Source: Consotaella salsifontis
Lineage (GTDB): Bacteria; Pseudomonadota; Alphaproteobacteria; Rhizobiales; Rhizobiaceae
Direction of reading: 5' to 3'
Length of the DNA: 64,000 bases
Assembly: GCF_900167365.1 (NCBI RefSeq)
Contig: NZ_FUXL01000010.1
Location: 105,463-169,462, forward strand
Positions 1 to 8,677 of the stretch are shown here, one piece after another. Position 1 is the first letter of the stretch. Each line of letters opens with the position of its first letter. Below the pieces are notes generated by a model that saw only the letters and a list, made by a program, of their open reading frames with translations, made no database searches and was not told the DNA's origin. The position numbers and the translations under genes were made by a program.

Positions 1-121
1 CACGTTGTTTTTCCATCGTGGCTGCGCCTTGTCATGTTGCACTCGGGAGGTGGCATGTTGCCGGATCGACAGTCAAGCTATTCCGTCATTTCACCGACAC
101 GCACTGAACGACGAGGTGCCG

Positions 122-772
122 ATGAACAAAAGCCCAAAAACTGCTTCAGAACGTCAATATAGGACAGCCGAGCTCTGGAGTGATGGCGTCGTCCATGCCC
201 TCGGCGGCACGTTCGCTACCGTCGGTTCGGCGGCCCTGGTTTGGGGCCTGGCCGGTCAGGCGTCGGGCGCAGTGCTGAGCGCCGCGGCGATCTATCTCTT
301 CACCCTGGTGGCGTCGATCGGAATCTCGGCCACCTACAACATCTGGCCCGAGGCCAGTGCCCATAAGCAGAGGCTGCGCCGCTTCGACCACTCGGCCATC
401 TATCTGCTGATCGCCGGCACTTACACGCCGTTCCTGCTAAGAACGCAAAGTTGGATGCTGATGGCCGTCGTCTGGCTCATCGCTGCCGTTGGAATCTTCG
501 CCAAACTCGCCGCGCCGGGGCGGCTCGATGGCCTGTCGATCGTGCTGTATCTCGGCCTCGGCTGGAGCGGCGTTTCGATCTTCGGCACGCTCGTTGACAC
601 GCTCTCGCCCCTGACGTTCGGCCTCTTGTTGGCGGGTGGCCTAGTCTACTCGCTCGGCGTGCCATTCCACCTCTGGGAACGGCTACCGTTCCAGAACGCC
701 ATCTGGCATGCCTTCGTGCTGACCGCGGCTGGTTTGCATTTTTCAGCCGTGTGGCTGTGCTCACTCGCGTAG
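122..772 (+). CDS. HlyIII/YqfA-family integral membrane protein
   Basis: The 216-residue protein is almost wholly hydrophobic, with about seven predicted membrane segments. It carries the hallmarks of the hemolysin III / PAQR-like family: an early ATYN motif, the HSAIYLLIAGTYTPF motif and a C-terminal WHAFVL...LHF segment. The scattered conserved His residues are thought to bind metal in this family. I chose the ATG at 122 because it follows GAGGTG and begins the family-like N-terminus; the frame is open further upstream but that part looks non-coding. The family has been linked to membrane homeostasis, and haemolytic activity should not be assumed. It stands alone, convergent with the transglutaminase-like gene. 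Confidence 0.85.
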   Translation: MNKSPKTASERQYRTAELWSDGVVHALGGTFATVGSAALVWGLAGQASGAVLSAAAIYLFTLVASIGISATYNIWPEASAHKQRLRRFDHSAIYLLIAGTYTPFLLRTQSWMLMAVVWLIAAVGIFAKLAAPGRLDGLSIVLYLGLGWSGVSIFGTLVDTLSPLTFGLLLAGGLVYSLGVPFHLWERLPFQNAIWHAFVLTAAGLHFSAVWLCSLA

Positions 773-810
773 CATCCGGCTTGCCAAGAGGATGGCCGGA
801 ATCGTGCGCC

Positions 811-1677
811 TTATTCCGTCACGGTCACCTCGACGGTCATGCCGGTGAAGGCGTCAGTAGGCCCGGTGAAGCTGCCGGCCACCGGCACGATTTGCGCGAT
901 GTCGCGCGCAACGGCGACGGGAATGAGATTGTGTCCGCCGACACTGCGGTTGGTGGGATCGAAGGTGATCCATCCGGCGCCAGGGACGTAGGCCTCGGCC
1001 CAGGCATGGGTCGAGCCGAGAGCGGACAAACCTGATCCGGCGCCGTCCGGATTGAACAAATAGCCGGAGACGATCCTCGCGCCGAACCCGAGGCTGCGGG
1101 CGGCTTCCGCGAACAGAACGGCAAAGTCCCGGCACGATCCCCAGCCGCGGTCGAGTGTCTGCAGAGGCGTTTGCGTGCCCTCTTCCTCGCGGCTCTGATA
1201 GGAGATCCATTGTGAGACGCCGGCGCTGAGGTCCTTCAGAAGGGACAGCGTGTCCGTGGGATTGCTGAAGACGAACTCGCGCGCCCAAGCGCAAAGGCGC
1301 CCGGCGGGGTCGGGATGTTGCAATGCCGCAAGCGCCCCGAGATCAGTCCATTCGTCGTCGGAATATCGGAAAGGATAGGAGATTGCAGAGGCCGAAACGT
1401 CGAAGACGGGCCAGGCCTCAGTGCTGAGATCCAGCTCCACTCGGCTTTCGACCCACAAACTGTCGGTCATCACAGTGAAATTGGCGGTCGCCACCGCGTT
1501 ACCGAAAACGTCCTGGGCCCACGTCACGGCGGCGCGAGGCGCCACATCGAGATCAATCGAGGCCAAGCGCACGTCCCGGCTTTCGCGCGGTCGGAGCATG
1601 AGGCGATGCGGACCCAGCCGCACCGGCTCACGGTAGTGATAGACTGTCCGATGCCGGATGCTGAGCCTGGTCAACAC
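811..1677 (-). CDS. transglutaminase-like cysteine protease family protein
   Basis: This 288-residue cytosolic-looking protein has an N-terminal beta-rich bacterial transglutaminase N domain (about 5-90) and a transglutaminase-like core (about 150-250). The catalytic triad is visible: Cys182 in GWGSCRDF, His224 in STHAWAEA and Asp240 in WITFDPTN. Bacterial members are usually predicted peptidases or amidases, often near alpha-E/circularly permuted ATP-grasp genes, none of which are present here. The start is a GTG at 1677 preceded by AAGGA; a TTG one codon in is equally possible. The substrate is unknown. Confidence 0.85.
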   Translation of the reverse strand: MLTRLSIRHRTVYHYREPVRLGPHRLMLRPRESRDVRLASIDLDVAPRAAVTWAQDVFGNAVATANFTVMTDSLWVESRVELDLSTEAWPVFDVSASAISYPFRYSDDEWTDLGALAALQHPDPAGRLCAWAREFVFSNPTDTLSLLKDLSAGVSQWISYQSREEEGTQTPLQTLDRGWGSCRDFAVLFAEAARSLGFGARIVSGYLFNPDGAGSGLSALGSTHAWAEAYVPGAGWITFDPTNRSVGGHNLIPVAVARDIAQIVPVAGSFTGPTDAFTGMTVEVTVTE

Positions 1678-3083
1678 GGTTCCTTGAACGGTAGTCGAGG
1701 CACGGAAGCACTCCGCGCGGGAACGCCGGGATCGATTTCGCTAGAAGAGGAACCGGCTCAAGACCTTCCCTATCACGGACAGAGGGAATCCGCCGACGCT
1801 CGGCGATCTTCTCCATCACGTCCAGTCGAAACGAAGACATTGCAATTTGGTTCATCACCCGACGCTGCCACCGCCTGCGACAGCTAGGGAAGGATCACGC
1901 AGGATCGGCGAAAGCCGGCAAAGTTTTCCATCATGAACGCGTTACCGACGTCAACGAGACATCAGCGGCGAACTTCGGGGGCTCCCAAACCCAACCCGCT
2001 ATGCTACGACTTCGTACCAGCAGATAGACGTCAACCGCGAGAGCGGCGCCAAGAGGTCAAAAGACGATGGAAATCAGGCGGTTAGGGCTCCCTGCCCTCC
2101 TCCGCTACCATTGCGCCTTTGTCCGACACGGAGAGTGGGTAACGGATCATACCTAGGACATGGGCGACAACCTCCTGCTAGACGAGGCTTGTCGACGGTC
2201 TGCAGGTTTTTCTGTTCCAGGTCGATGTATGACAGATCATAGTCATGAAGCTGACGAGCCAGCGCGACTGAGCTAAGATCAGCTCATCCGCGCGAAGCAA
2301 AACAACCGGAAGGCCAAATCTATTCCGGCCGTTCGTATCGTTTATATTGGCATGTCCCGCTCAGCGCATCTGGAGGACGATCGGGTTGCTGCTGGCAGGA
2401 TCGGTGTCCTTACGGAGCCTCTTCAAGTCCTCGGCCGTGACCACGCCGCCATCATTGCCCCAGCTGCCGCGGACATCCTTCTTTCGGTCAAAGAATGTCC
2501 GCTCGGTCGAGGTGGTCCTCAGCCAAGGACCTTCGCAGAAGCCCGCTTCTTGGCCTCGGCATGAAGCTTGCGCGCGTTCTGGATGAGCTTCACCGAGTCC
2601 GGCCCCCACATCATGCGCATGAAATAGCGAGGCATCGAGCATCCGTCGCAAATGCTGCGCCTGTTATCCAGGGGGAGCGCGCCGGTTACTTGGCGCGCCG
2701 CGTCGCTGACGGCCGGTGGCAACTGTGGACTTGCGTCGGGAGAGTGGAGAGTTCGTCTGAGGCAACGAGGAGCCATCCATCGGCAAACGGTAACGCCGAT
2801 TTACAAGGGAGTTTGCACTTTCGACCGTGCAGCGCTGGATGAACCGGCGCCGATGCTCCTGTCTGCGATGGTCCCTCGTCGCCGAAGCCGGAGCCGATGG
2901 ACCATCGTCGTGTCATGCTGTTGCCCTGTGTAAGTGGGCACGCCGTGGGGATTATAGCGGCGGACGCAGGCACCAGACGTTGAATTGAGACCTCTACTGC
3001 CGCGCGCGGGGCGATCTTGCCGGTTCGATATCCAGGGGGGATTCGGGTTCGGCCGCGCCGACATCGCGGCTCCGCTCCGGCAT
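1678..3083. other. gene-poor interval of about 1.4 kb
   Basis: No reading frame here has a good ribosome-binding site, family-like motif or consistent codon use. On the minus strand 2519-2635 could encode a 38-residue Lys/Arg-rich peptide starting MPRYFMRMMW. An overlapping frame at 2361-2651 ends in a hydrophilic stretch containing VVTAEDLKRLRKD. Together they look like pieces of a decayed small gene, but I cannot name the parent. The middle part (about 1900-2350) is less GC-rich than its surroundings. Confidence 0.4.
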
Positions 3084-3767
3084 TCAGCCCACCGGCGGCG
3101 TGGCCCCATGGCCATCGGTCCAGCCGGCCTGCGCGGCACGCACCAGCGCCTCCGTTCGGTTGCGCGCGCCGAGCAGGCGCAAGAGCCCGGCGACGTGCGC
3201 CTTCACAGCACCCTCGGAAAGTCCGAGCGAGCGCGCGATCTGCTTGTTGGAGGCTCCCTGCGCCAGATGGTTCCACACTTCCTGCTGGCGCGTGGTCAGT
3301 GGAGCCCGACGCGGGTCGGCGGGCTCCTGGCGCGCCGCCTTCGGCAGCAGCAACAGGATGCTCGGCGGTAGGTAGATGCCGCCCGCCAGGATCAGCCGCA
3401 GCGCCTGGATCATCACGCGCGGCGAGGAGTCCTTCGGGATGAAACCGGCGGCGCCATCCTCAAGCGCGGCGCGGATCATCGAAGGGTCGTCCTTGCCGGA
3501 GATCACCGCGACGGGAATGCCGCCGGCTCGAGCTCGAATCCCGGCAATGTCCAGGTGGTGTTCGGGCCCGCCAAGGAGATAATCCACCAGGATAAGATCG
3601 TAGCCGCCGGCATCCAGCAGCTCCGAGAGATCATCGAGCGCTGCCGCTTCGTGGAGCTCAACGACATCCGCAAGTTCCTGCAGGAGGTAGCGCAGCCCCG
3701 CTCGGAACAGCGCATGCCCTTCCGCGACTACGAGCCTCAGCGGCTTCGCCGTCTTCGGATCAGGCAT
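3084..3767 (-). CDS. LuxR-family response regulator, CsgD-like regulator of the curli locus
   Basis: This 227-residue regulator has a receiver-like domain (about 10-130) and a C-terminal LuxR/GerE helix-turn-helix (about 155-212, containing LTTRQQEVWNHLAQG and SLGLSEGAVKAHV). The putative phosphoacceptor is Asp62 in LILVDYLL, with Ser90 and Lys112 in the switch positions. The acidic pocket is altered: the usual Asp-Asp pair reads Ala15-Glu16, so phosphorylation may be weak or absent, as in E. coli CsgD. The start at 3767 follows GAAGGGG at good spacing. It is the last gene of the curli cluster, 99 bases after csgG, which suggests it controls that cluster; this is inference from position. Confidence 0.85.
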   Translation of the reverse strand: MPDPKTAKPLRLVVAEGHALFRAGLRYLLQELADVVELHEAAALDDLSELLDAGGYDLILVDYLLGGPEHHLDIAGIRARAGGIPVAVISGKDDPSMIRAALEDGAAGFIPKDSSPRVMIQALRLILAGGIYLPPSILLLLPKAARQEPADPRRAPLTTRQQEVWNHLAQGASNKQIARSLGLSEGAVKAHVAGLLRLLGARNRTEALVRAAQAGWTDGHGATPPVG

Positions 3768-3866
3768 CGCGTCCCCTTCCGTAACGCGCCCAAGAACCGC
3801 CACCGACACGTATCCGGTGAAGGTCGTTGACGTCGAAGGCTCCCTCCAGATGACCCACGGGAAGCC

Positions 3867-4979
3867 TCAGGTAACGTTGGCAGCCACCTTCGTCGGTCTG
3901 CCGCCGCGCGGCTCGTTGGCACCGACAGGCCCTTCGTTGGCGGCCGGCGCGGGCGGCAGCTGGCGCGGCGCCTGCTCCTGGATCTGCCGCTGTACCGGCG
4001 CGTTGCTCGGCACTCCTGGCAGCTGGCGCAGATTGTACTGCGCCGGCGGTGGAGCTACGACGCGGGGCGTGGGGGCCTGGGCGGACGGCGTGCGGACGAC
4101 GCGGCTTTGCGACACCTGCACAGGGCTCGCCGGGACGGTCTGCACCGTCGCGGCAGGGTCGCGCGTCACCGGCCCCGGCGCGGTCTGGGCCGCGGCCGTC
4201 AGGCGCGAGCCATATTCCTGTGCCTGGTATGCCTGAATATAGGCCTGACCTGCGGCACGATCCTGGAACGACCAGATTCCGAGCTGGGCGCCCTCGACGA
4301 TCAGCCCTTCGACGGCCTTCTCGATCGCGGACTGGACGGCGATCTGCTTCGGCTCGTTGTAGGTCACGCCGGCCTCGGCCTGCAGCAACTCGTCCAGCTT
4401 GACGTAGCGGAAGGCGCCACCCTGAAGCGAATAGGACGCTACTGCCTTGCGCACGGTGATGGTGCTCAGCACCTCGCCGGTCTTGGTCGACACCGCCCGC
4501 AGCGTCACAGTGACGACGTCCTGAATGTACTTCGTATCGCCGGTGATGCCGAGGAAGCCGGCCCCCGCGCCGCCGGTCATGATGTTGGTGTCGTAACCGA
4601 TGATACCGCCTTCGATGATGATGTTGGCGTGCAGCAGCGGCGGGATCACCTTCGGGTCGAGCTGGGTCTCGTTGCGGTAGAGACGGCGCATCTCGGTGAC
4701 GATCTGGCGTTCCTTCAGGAGGTCATCGAGTTCCTTGCGCTCCAGCACGGTGAACCAGCGCCTCTCGCCGGCATCCTGCAGCGCCTGGATCAGCATCGCC
4801 GCACCGCCCTGGGTCACGGCGCGCGACAGCGACTGGACGTTGTCGCGCTCCTTGAACTGGCCGGTCAGATCCTCGTAGTCGTAGACCGCGACAGCCACCT
4901 TCTCCGTGGGGGGAGGAATGCGGCGCAGATCATCGTTGGGACGCGACACCGGCGCGACCACCGGCGGCGTGTCCAACAC
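3867..4979 (-). CDS. csgG: curli secretion channel CsgG (lipoprotein signal out of frame)
   Basis: CsgG forms the outer-membrane pore through which curlin subunits leave the cell. The core (about residues 25-240) matches the family, with KVAVAVYDYEDLTG, a FTVLERKELDDLLKERQI segment and IIIEGGIIGYD. A Pro/Gln-rich tail of about 120 residues makes it 370 aa, against 277 in E. coli. The intact frame can start only at GTG 4979, which would leave no export signal. Upstream in the same frame lies a lipobox (ISGC, Cys at about 4997-4995) but no start codon. An ATG at 5071 with a strong GAGGGGG ribosome site opens a signal-peptide-like stretch in another frame that stops at 4991. One missing base near 5015-5022 would explain this, so the true gene probably spans 3867-5071. 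Confidence 0.9.
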   Translation of the reverse strand: MLDTPPVVAPVSRPNDDLRRIPPPTEKVAVAVYDYEDLTGQFKERDNVQSLSRAVTQGGAAMLIQALQDAGERRWFTVLERKELDDLLKERQIVTEMRRLYRNETQLDPKVIPPLLHANIIIEGGIIGYDTNIMTGGAGAGFLGITGDTKYIQDVVTVTLRAVSTKTGEVLSTITVRKAVASYSLQGGAFRYVKLDELLQAEAGVTYNEPKQIAVQSAIEKAVEGLIVEGAQLGIWSFQDRAAGQAYIQAYQAQEYGSRLTAAAQTAPGPVTRDPAATVQTVPASPVQVSQSRVVRTPSAQAPTPRVVAPPPAQYNLRQLPGVPSNAPVQRQIQEQAPRQLPPAPAANEGPVGANEPRGGRPTKVAANVT

Positions 4980-5129
4980 CGCCTCCTGCGTTACACAACC
5001 CGAAATCGGAAGAATGGCGCCGCAATCATCGCAAGCCGCGAGCCGGCTCGCGGCCAGGTCGCACTCATCATTTTACCCCCTCGCACCGGCGCGTCACGAG
5101 CCTTCCCTTGGCCCACTCGCGCCTGCGGA

Positions 5130-5609
5130 CTAGTTCAGACTGCTCGTGACAAGCTGCGGCACGACGATATCCGTCGTGGTGCCGTCGGTCGCGTTGAAGA
5201 TGCTCAGCCGGATCGAATCCAGCGTCCGGTCGAAGGTCACCGTGGTATCGCCGAACCTCACGGTGCCATGATCCTGAGGATTCTGGCCGAAGATCGCGTC
5301 GGTGACCTGCGACGCGAGCGCCGAAAGCAGACGACCCTGCAGCTGACTGACGAAGAGATCCGCCTGGCTGCTGCCTGCCGATCCTCCGTTGCCGCCGCCT
5401 GAACCGCCAGAGCCCGAACCCTTGTTCGCGTCTCTGGCCGTCGCATCGCGCTGGGCGCTTGCGATCGCCAGCAAATGCGAGGAGTTCAGCGGATTGCCGC
5501 CGAAGGACGGATTGATAGGCGTATAGACGAGGTCACCCGCCGTTGCGTTTGCGGTCACGCTGATGCAAAGGCCGAATGCCAGGTAGATGATGCGAGACGT
5601 CCTCACCAC
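5130..5609 (-). CDS. csgF: curli assembly protein CsgF
   Basis: CsgF is the periplasmic/outer-surface partner of CsgG that couples secretion to nucleation. The 160-residue precursor has a signal peptide ending near SVTANATAG. The mature N-terminus carries the CsgF signature DLVYTPINPSFGGNPLNSS, which in E. coli inserts into the CsgG pore. A Gly/Ser-rich linker follows (about 75-95), then a C-terminal domain ending in a VTFDRT...DIVVPQL pattern. I chose the GTG at 5609 because GGGGGAGTGG lies just upstream; a longer frame to 5666 adds an implausible N-terminus. It lies immediately upstream of csgG. Confidence 0.88.
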   Translation of the reverse strand: MVRTSRIIYLAFGLCISVTANATAGDLVYTPINPSFGGNPLNSSHLLAIASAQRDATARDANKGSGSGGSGGGNGGSAGSSQADLFVSQLQGRLLSALASQVTDAIFGQNPQDHGTVRFGDTTVTFDRTLDSIRLSIFNATDGTTTDIVVPQLVTSSLN

Positions 5610-6005
5610 GTTCCACTCCCCCGACCAGCGGCATAACCGCCGGTGCTCTGTTGCAGCTGCAACCATACTGCCCTAGCGTTAGCATGGTGCGATTTCAAAT
5701 GTGGACTCCCTTTTAGTGAAATGGTTGACGTAGCGGCATTTGCGCCACAGGTGCGGGGCACAAATCCGATCTTGCGCCTCAACAGCGAGAGCAAGCGGCG
5801 TCCAGCGCGCCCCTGAGCAAAGCCACTCCCAGCCGGCCAACCGTAACGCCGACCATGCCGGCAATTGCAGGCCAGACCAGTTCGGGGACATCATCATTCG
5901 CGACTGCTGTTCACTTGGGGGCATGGCAATTGAGGATCGTTGGTGTGTGGCGGCCAGCGGAGTATTTGGACCCTGGCGCCAGAACGGCTGTGGAGCCACT
6001 GGCGC
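5610..6005. other. intergenic region upstream of csgF (396 bases)
   Basis: No gene supported on either strand. The part next to csgF (5660-5740) is locally AT-richer than its surroundings and probably carries the promoter for csgF-csgG-regulator. No CsgE-like gene could be found here, although CsgE is often encoded beside csgF. Confidence 0.4.
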
Positions 6006-6740
6006 CTAGTTGGCGCCGTGGCACTGGTTGGTGAATGTCAGGACCGGCCAGCGCCCCTGGCGGATTGCCTTCTGCGGGATCCAACCGGTGTAGTTCGCGA
6101 CCTTGGCACGGCACCAGAGCCCGTCCGAGGCGGTGGTGCACTGATCGACGACGACGCAGGTATCGGCCGGAATGGTGGAGACGACCGAGGCATCCGGGCG
6201 CGCCTCGGCGCGGGCGTTCACCCGCACCAGCACTGATGCCTTCGCCACCTCGCCGGGCGCCGCCGGCTTTGGTTCGGCGAAGTCCTCGGGCTTGGCGCAG
6301 GTCGCGGTGTAGCCGTAGTACACGCATGGCGCATCGACTGCCGGCCGCGCTGCCGCGGCAGTGCTCCCGTTCACCCGTTCGAACACCAGGGCCTTGCCGG
6401 ACTCGGTGTCGCCGCTCATGCGCATCTGATTGCCGCCCATGCGGGCGAGGATCTTGTCCTCCTTCCCCAGGAGAGCGAGTTGGCTGTTGACGATGCCCCA
6501 GCTGCGGATGCCCGCGAGGTCGCCGCCGCAATGCTCCGCCGCAAGGTCATAGGTCGCCCCGGTCTTATCTTTCTTCAATTCGATGCGGCAGGCGCCGCCG
6601 TCTGAAAGCGACGGGTCGAGAGTCTGCCAGTTGCCGGAAAAGGCCGCGACGAAATCGCTTTCGCTCTGTGCCACTGCGCCCGACATCATCGCCGCGCCTA
6701 AAACCAGCGAGAGCCCGGTGATCTTCAATACCTTCATCAT
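6006..6740 (-). CDS. secreted AprI/Inh-type beta-barrel plus SH3-like protein of the curli locus
   Basis: The 244-residue precursor has a signal peptide cleaved near AVAQ/SES. It is followed by a domain (about 30-105) resembling the AprI/Inh metalloprotease-inhibitor barrel: FSGNWQTLDP, a Cys pair around GGACRIEL and EHCGGDL, and SWGIVNSQLALL. Then comes a linker and a bacterial SH3-like domain (about 150-215, with VLVRVNARAEARPDA and LWCRAKVANYTGWIP). It lies between csgH and csgF on the same strand. Known Inh proteins block secreted proteases in the periplasm; a role in protecting or escorting curlin subunits is inference. The start is ATG 6740 (or 6737); an upstream extension to 6821 looks non-coding. 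Confidence 0.7.
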   Translation of the reverse strand: MMKVLKITGLSLVLGAAMMSGAVAQSESDFVAAFSGNWQTLDPSLSDGGACRIELKKDKTGATYDLAAEHCGGDLAGIRSWGIVNSQLALLGKEDKILARMGGNQMRMSGDTESGKALVFERVNGSTAAAARPAVDAPCVYYGYTATCAKPEDFAEPKPAAPGEVAKASVLVRVNARAEARPDASVVSTIPADTCVVVDQCTTASDGLWCRAKVANYTGWIPQKAIRQGRWPVLTFTNQCHGAN

Positions 6741-6839
6741 GTCCCCGTCACATCCTAGCGCCGCCATCCCGCGACGGAGCGCTCGTATTCCCCTGCAGGC
6801 GGAGCAGAGCACCTCCGCCACTTCATGGTTCGTTCCAAC

Positions 6840-7217
6840 TCAGCGGCTGGTTTCGACCACGCTCCGCGCAATCGGCTGACCATCGACGCTCAGCACCAGT
6901 TCGACAGAAAGCCGGTCGCCCGGAGCCATAGACAGCCCAACGCTGGCAACGTCCGCCCGCTCTCCGGCCTTGAGCTGGAAGGCTCCGCCCTGTGACGTCG
7001 CAGTCCGCCCCGCCGTGCCCGTGCGCTCGATGGTCATCTTCGCGTCAAGCGATACCGCGGCGAGTGCCACCGCCTTGCCGGTCAGTCGGACGCCGGTGTC
7101 AGTGGGCTCGATGGCGATGGTGGCGAGCGCTGATCCGGATTGCCCGGCATGCGCGGCGGCACCGGCCGCCGAGAGGAGGCCGGCTGCGAGCAGGGCCGCA
7201 TAAATGGGATGAAGCAT
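6840..7217 (-). CDS. csgH: curli assembly chaperone CsgH-like protein
   Basis: A 125-residue precursor with signal peptide (cleavage near AAAHA/GQS) and a single compact beta domain of about 100 residues. The pattern TIAIEPTDTGVRLTGKA, MTIERTGTAGR and LSVELVLSVDGQPIAR fits CsgH, the alphaproteobacterial counterpart of CsgC that stops curlin polymerising inside the periplasm. It starts 10 bases after the end of a curlin-repeat gene, so the two are very probably co-transcribed. The assignment rests on size, signal, fold pattern and context. Confidence 0.78.
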   Translation of the reverse strand: MLHPIYAALLAAGLLSAAGAAAHAGQSGSALATIAIEPTDTGVRLTGKAVALAAVSLDAKMTIERTGTAGRTATSQGGAFQLKAGERADVASVGLSMAPGDRLSVELVLSVDGQPIARSVVETSR

Positions 7218-7227
7218 GGCCGGCGGC

Positions 7228-8022
7228 TCAGCGCGCTGTCTGCGTAACGGAGACCTGCGCCCCGACGCTGCTGAACGAATTCTGGGTCACCGACACCGTC
7301 CCGTTCGTGACGTTCGTGTAGACCTGCGCGGCGGCGGCCGAGTTCATGTTGTTGCCGTTCTGGGTGAACACCACCGAACTGCCCGGAACCGAGCCGGTCA
7401 CATCGAGCGCGCCCTTGTTGCTGCTGCCGTTCTGGACAAGAAGAGCGTCGGTGCTGGAACCGGTAATCACCGTGCCATAATTGCCAGAGCCACGCTGGAT
7501 GATGGCCCCATCGATCCGCTGGCCGCCAACGATCAGCGCGGGATCACCGCCGAGCCCGCCCGTGACCGTCAAGTTCGCGACGTTGCCGATTCCGTCCTGC
7601 GACACCAGGCCGACACCGCCTGCCAAAGAGTTGATCTCGGCGCTGTTGCCCTTGACCCCGCCGCTCGGCCCGATCGCCGGATTGTTCTGGTAGAGATAGA
7701 CCTTGCCGCCGTTCCCGGACATTGTGACGGTGGCGTCGTTGTTGTTCCCCAGCTGGCGGGCCTCATCAGTCAGCGTGATCTCAAGGCCAAGCTCGTTGAG
7801 TTTCCTGTTGCCGGGGGCGAGACCGCTGCCGGCCGTTGGCTCGCCGGAGGTGATGGAAAGACCCTTGACCTCGCTGTTCGTCGCCGCGGACTGATCCACC
7901 GACAGGGCATTTCCCGAGCCCTGCTGGAGGATCGTCAGGGTGTTCTGATCGGCGAACGCAGGAAGCGCGGTTGCGGACAGCACCGCGCCGGCAGTGAGAA
8001 GAGCAAGAAGGGAGGGACGCAT
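7228..8022 (-). CDS. curlin-repeat amyloid subunit (264 aa)
   Basis: Secreted protein with a signal peptide ending at LPAFA/DQ. The mature part has spaced curlin-type units in which Asn-Gly/Ser-containing turns alternate with Q-x-G strands, for example ILQQGSGNALSVDQS, IIQRGSGNYGTVITG and FTQNGNNMNSAAAAQV, ending SVTQTAR. The repeats are less regular than in the larger subunits, which suggests a minor or nucleator (CsgB-like) role; that is inference. ATG 8022 follows an AAGGTTCCGGC segment. The frame is open much further upstream (to 8610) only because it runs through the next gene. Confidence 0.85.
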   Translation of the reverse strand: MRPSLLALLTAGAVLSATALPAFADQNTLTILQQGSGNALSVDQSAATNSEVKGLSITSGEPTAGSGLAPGNRKLNELGLEITLTDEARQLGNNNDATVTMSGNGGKVYLYQNNPAIGPSGGVKGNSAEINSLAGGVGLVSQDGIGNVANLTVTGGLGGDPALIVGGQRIDGAIIQRGSGNYGTVITGSSTDALLVQNGSSNKGALDVTGSVPGSSVVFTQNGNNMNSAAAAQVYTNVTNGTVSVTQNSFSSVGAQVSVTQTAR

Positions 8023-8054
8023 GCCGGAACCTTTCCGAATGCGAGGTCCCTGCC

Positions 8055-8555
8055 CTAGCGGGACCTCTGGATAATGCTGACGTTGTTGCCCATCCCAGTC
8101 TGGGAGAAGGACGCGTAGTTGCGGCCGCCAAACTGCTGCACGGCCGCCTGGTTGCCCGTGCCCGAGATCGAGGCGGCGATCGTGTTGCCGTCGCCTTGCT
8201 GGAGCATGGCGAAGAGGTTGTGGGAGCCGATCACGCCGAGGCTGACGAGATTGCCCTGCCCCTTCTGGGTCAGGCTGCCCGGCGTCAGACCGGAACGCAA
8301 CGCCGCCCCGGTGAAGGAGGATCCCGCCGGCCCGCCATTGCCGTTTCCAGTAAGGCTGACGCGGATTGAGTTCATCGCCGCCGCATTCAGCGGCGCTTCC
8401 TGCAAGATCATGAGGCTGTTGCCACTGCCGGCCACCGTCAGTTCGGTCGCATTCAGCGGGCCGGGATCCGACAGGATGACCAGGGAATTCTCGGCAGCGG
8501 CCGGAAAGGCCGTCAACAGTGCCGCAACGGCAAGGCATGCGCGCATCCGCTTCAT
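8055..8555 (-). CDS. small curlin-repeat protein (166 aa)
   Basis: The precursor starts MKRMRACL, with cleavage near AAA/ENS, after a GGAG ribosome site. The mature protein contains four to five curlin-like units, the last three being clear: AMLQQGDGNTIAASIS, AVQQFGGRNYASFSQ and TGMGNNVSIIQ. Its size matches E. coli CsgA/CsgB (about 150 aa), unlike its giant neighbours. The C-terminus keeps the FSQTGMGN...Q block and adds RSR; a basic C-terminus is also seen in nucleator subunits, so a CsgB-like role is possible but unproven. Confidence 0.82.
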   Translation of the reverse strand: MKRMRACLAVAALLTAFPAAAENSLVILSDPGPLNATELTVAGSGNSLMILQEAPLNAAAMNSIRVSLTGNGNGGPAGSSFTGAALRSGLTPGSLTQKGQGNLVSLGVIGSHNLFAMLQQGDGNTIAASISGTGNQAAVQQFGGRNYASFSQTGMGNNVSIIQRSR

Positions 8556-8677
8556 CAAGCTGCTCCGGGTTTATCTTGCCCGGACTATGGCGCATGCGAC
8601 TTAAAGTCATTTTCCGCCGATCTTTCGTATTTTAAGCAAGCTGCGTTTTTCTGCTTCCGCTTTTCTGCGGCCCTGAT

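Noticed and set aside
2519..2776. Possible small gene on the minus strand
   Set aside because: A short basic peptide (from 2635) looks protein-like, but there is no convincing start or family, and it may be a fragment of a decayed gene; kept only as a remark in the gene-poor interval.
4107..5402. Plus-strand frame of 431 codons opposite csgG/csgF
   Set aside because: Arg/His/Asp-rich antisense frame typical of high-GC DNA; the minus strand has recognisable CsgG and CsgF.
8023..8610. Upstream extension of the 264-aa curlin frame
   Set aside because: It runs out of frame through the 166-aa curlin gene; MRPSLL at 8022 begins a proper signal peptide.
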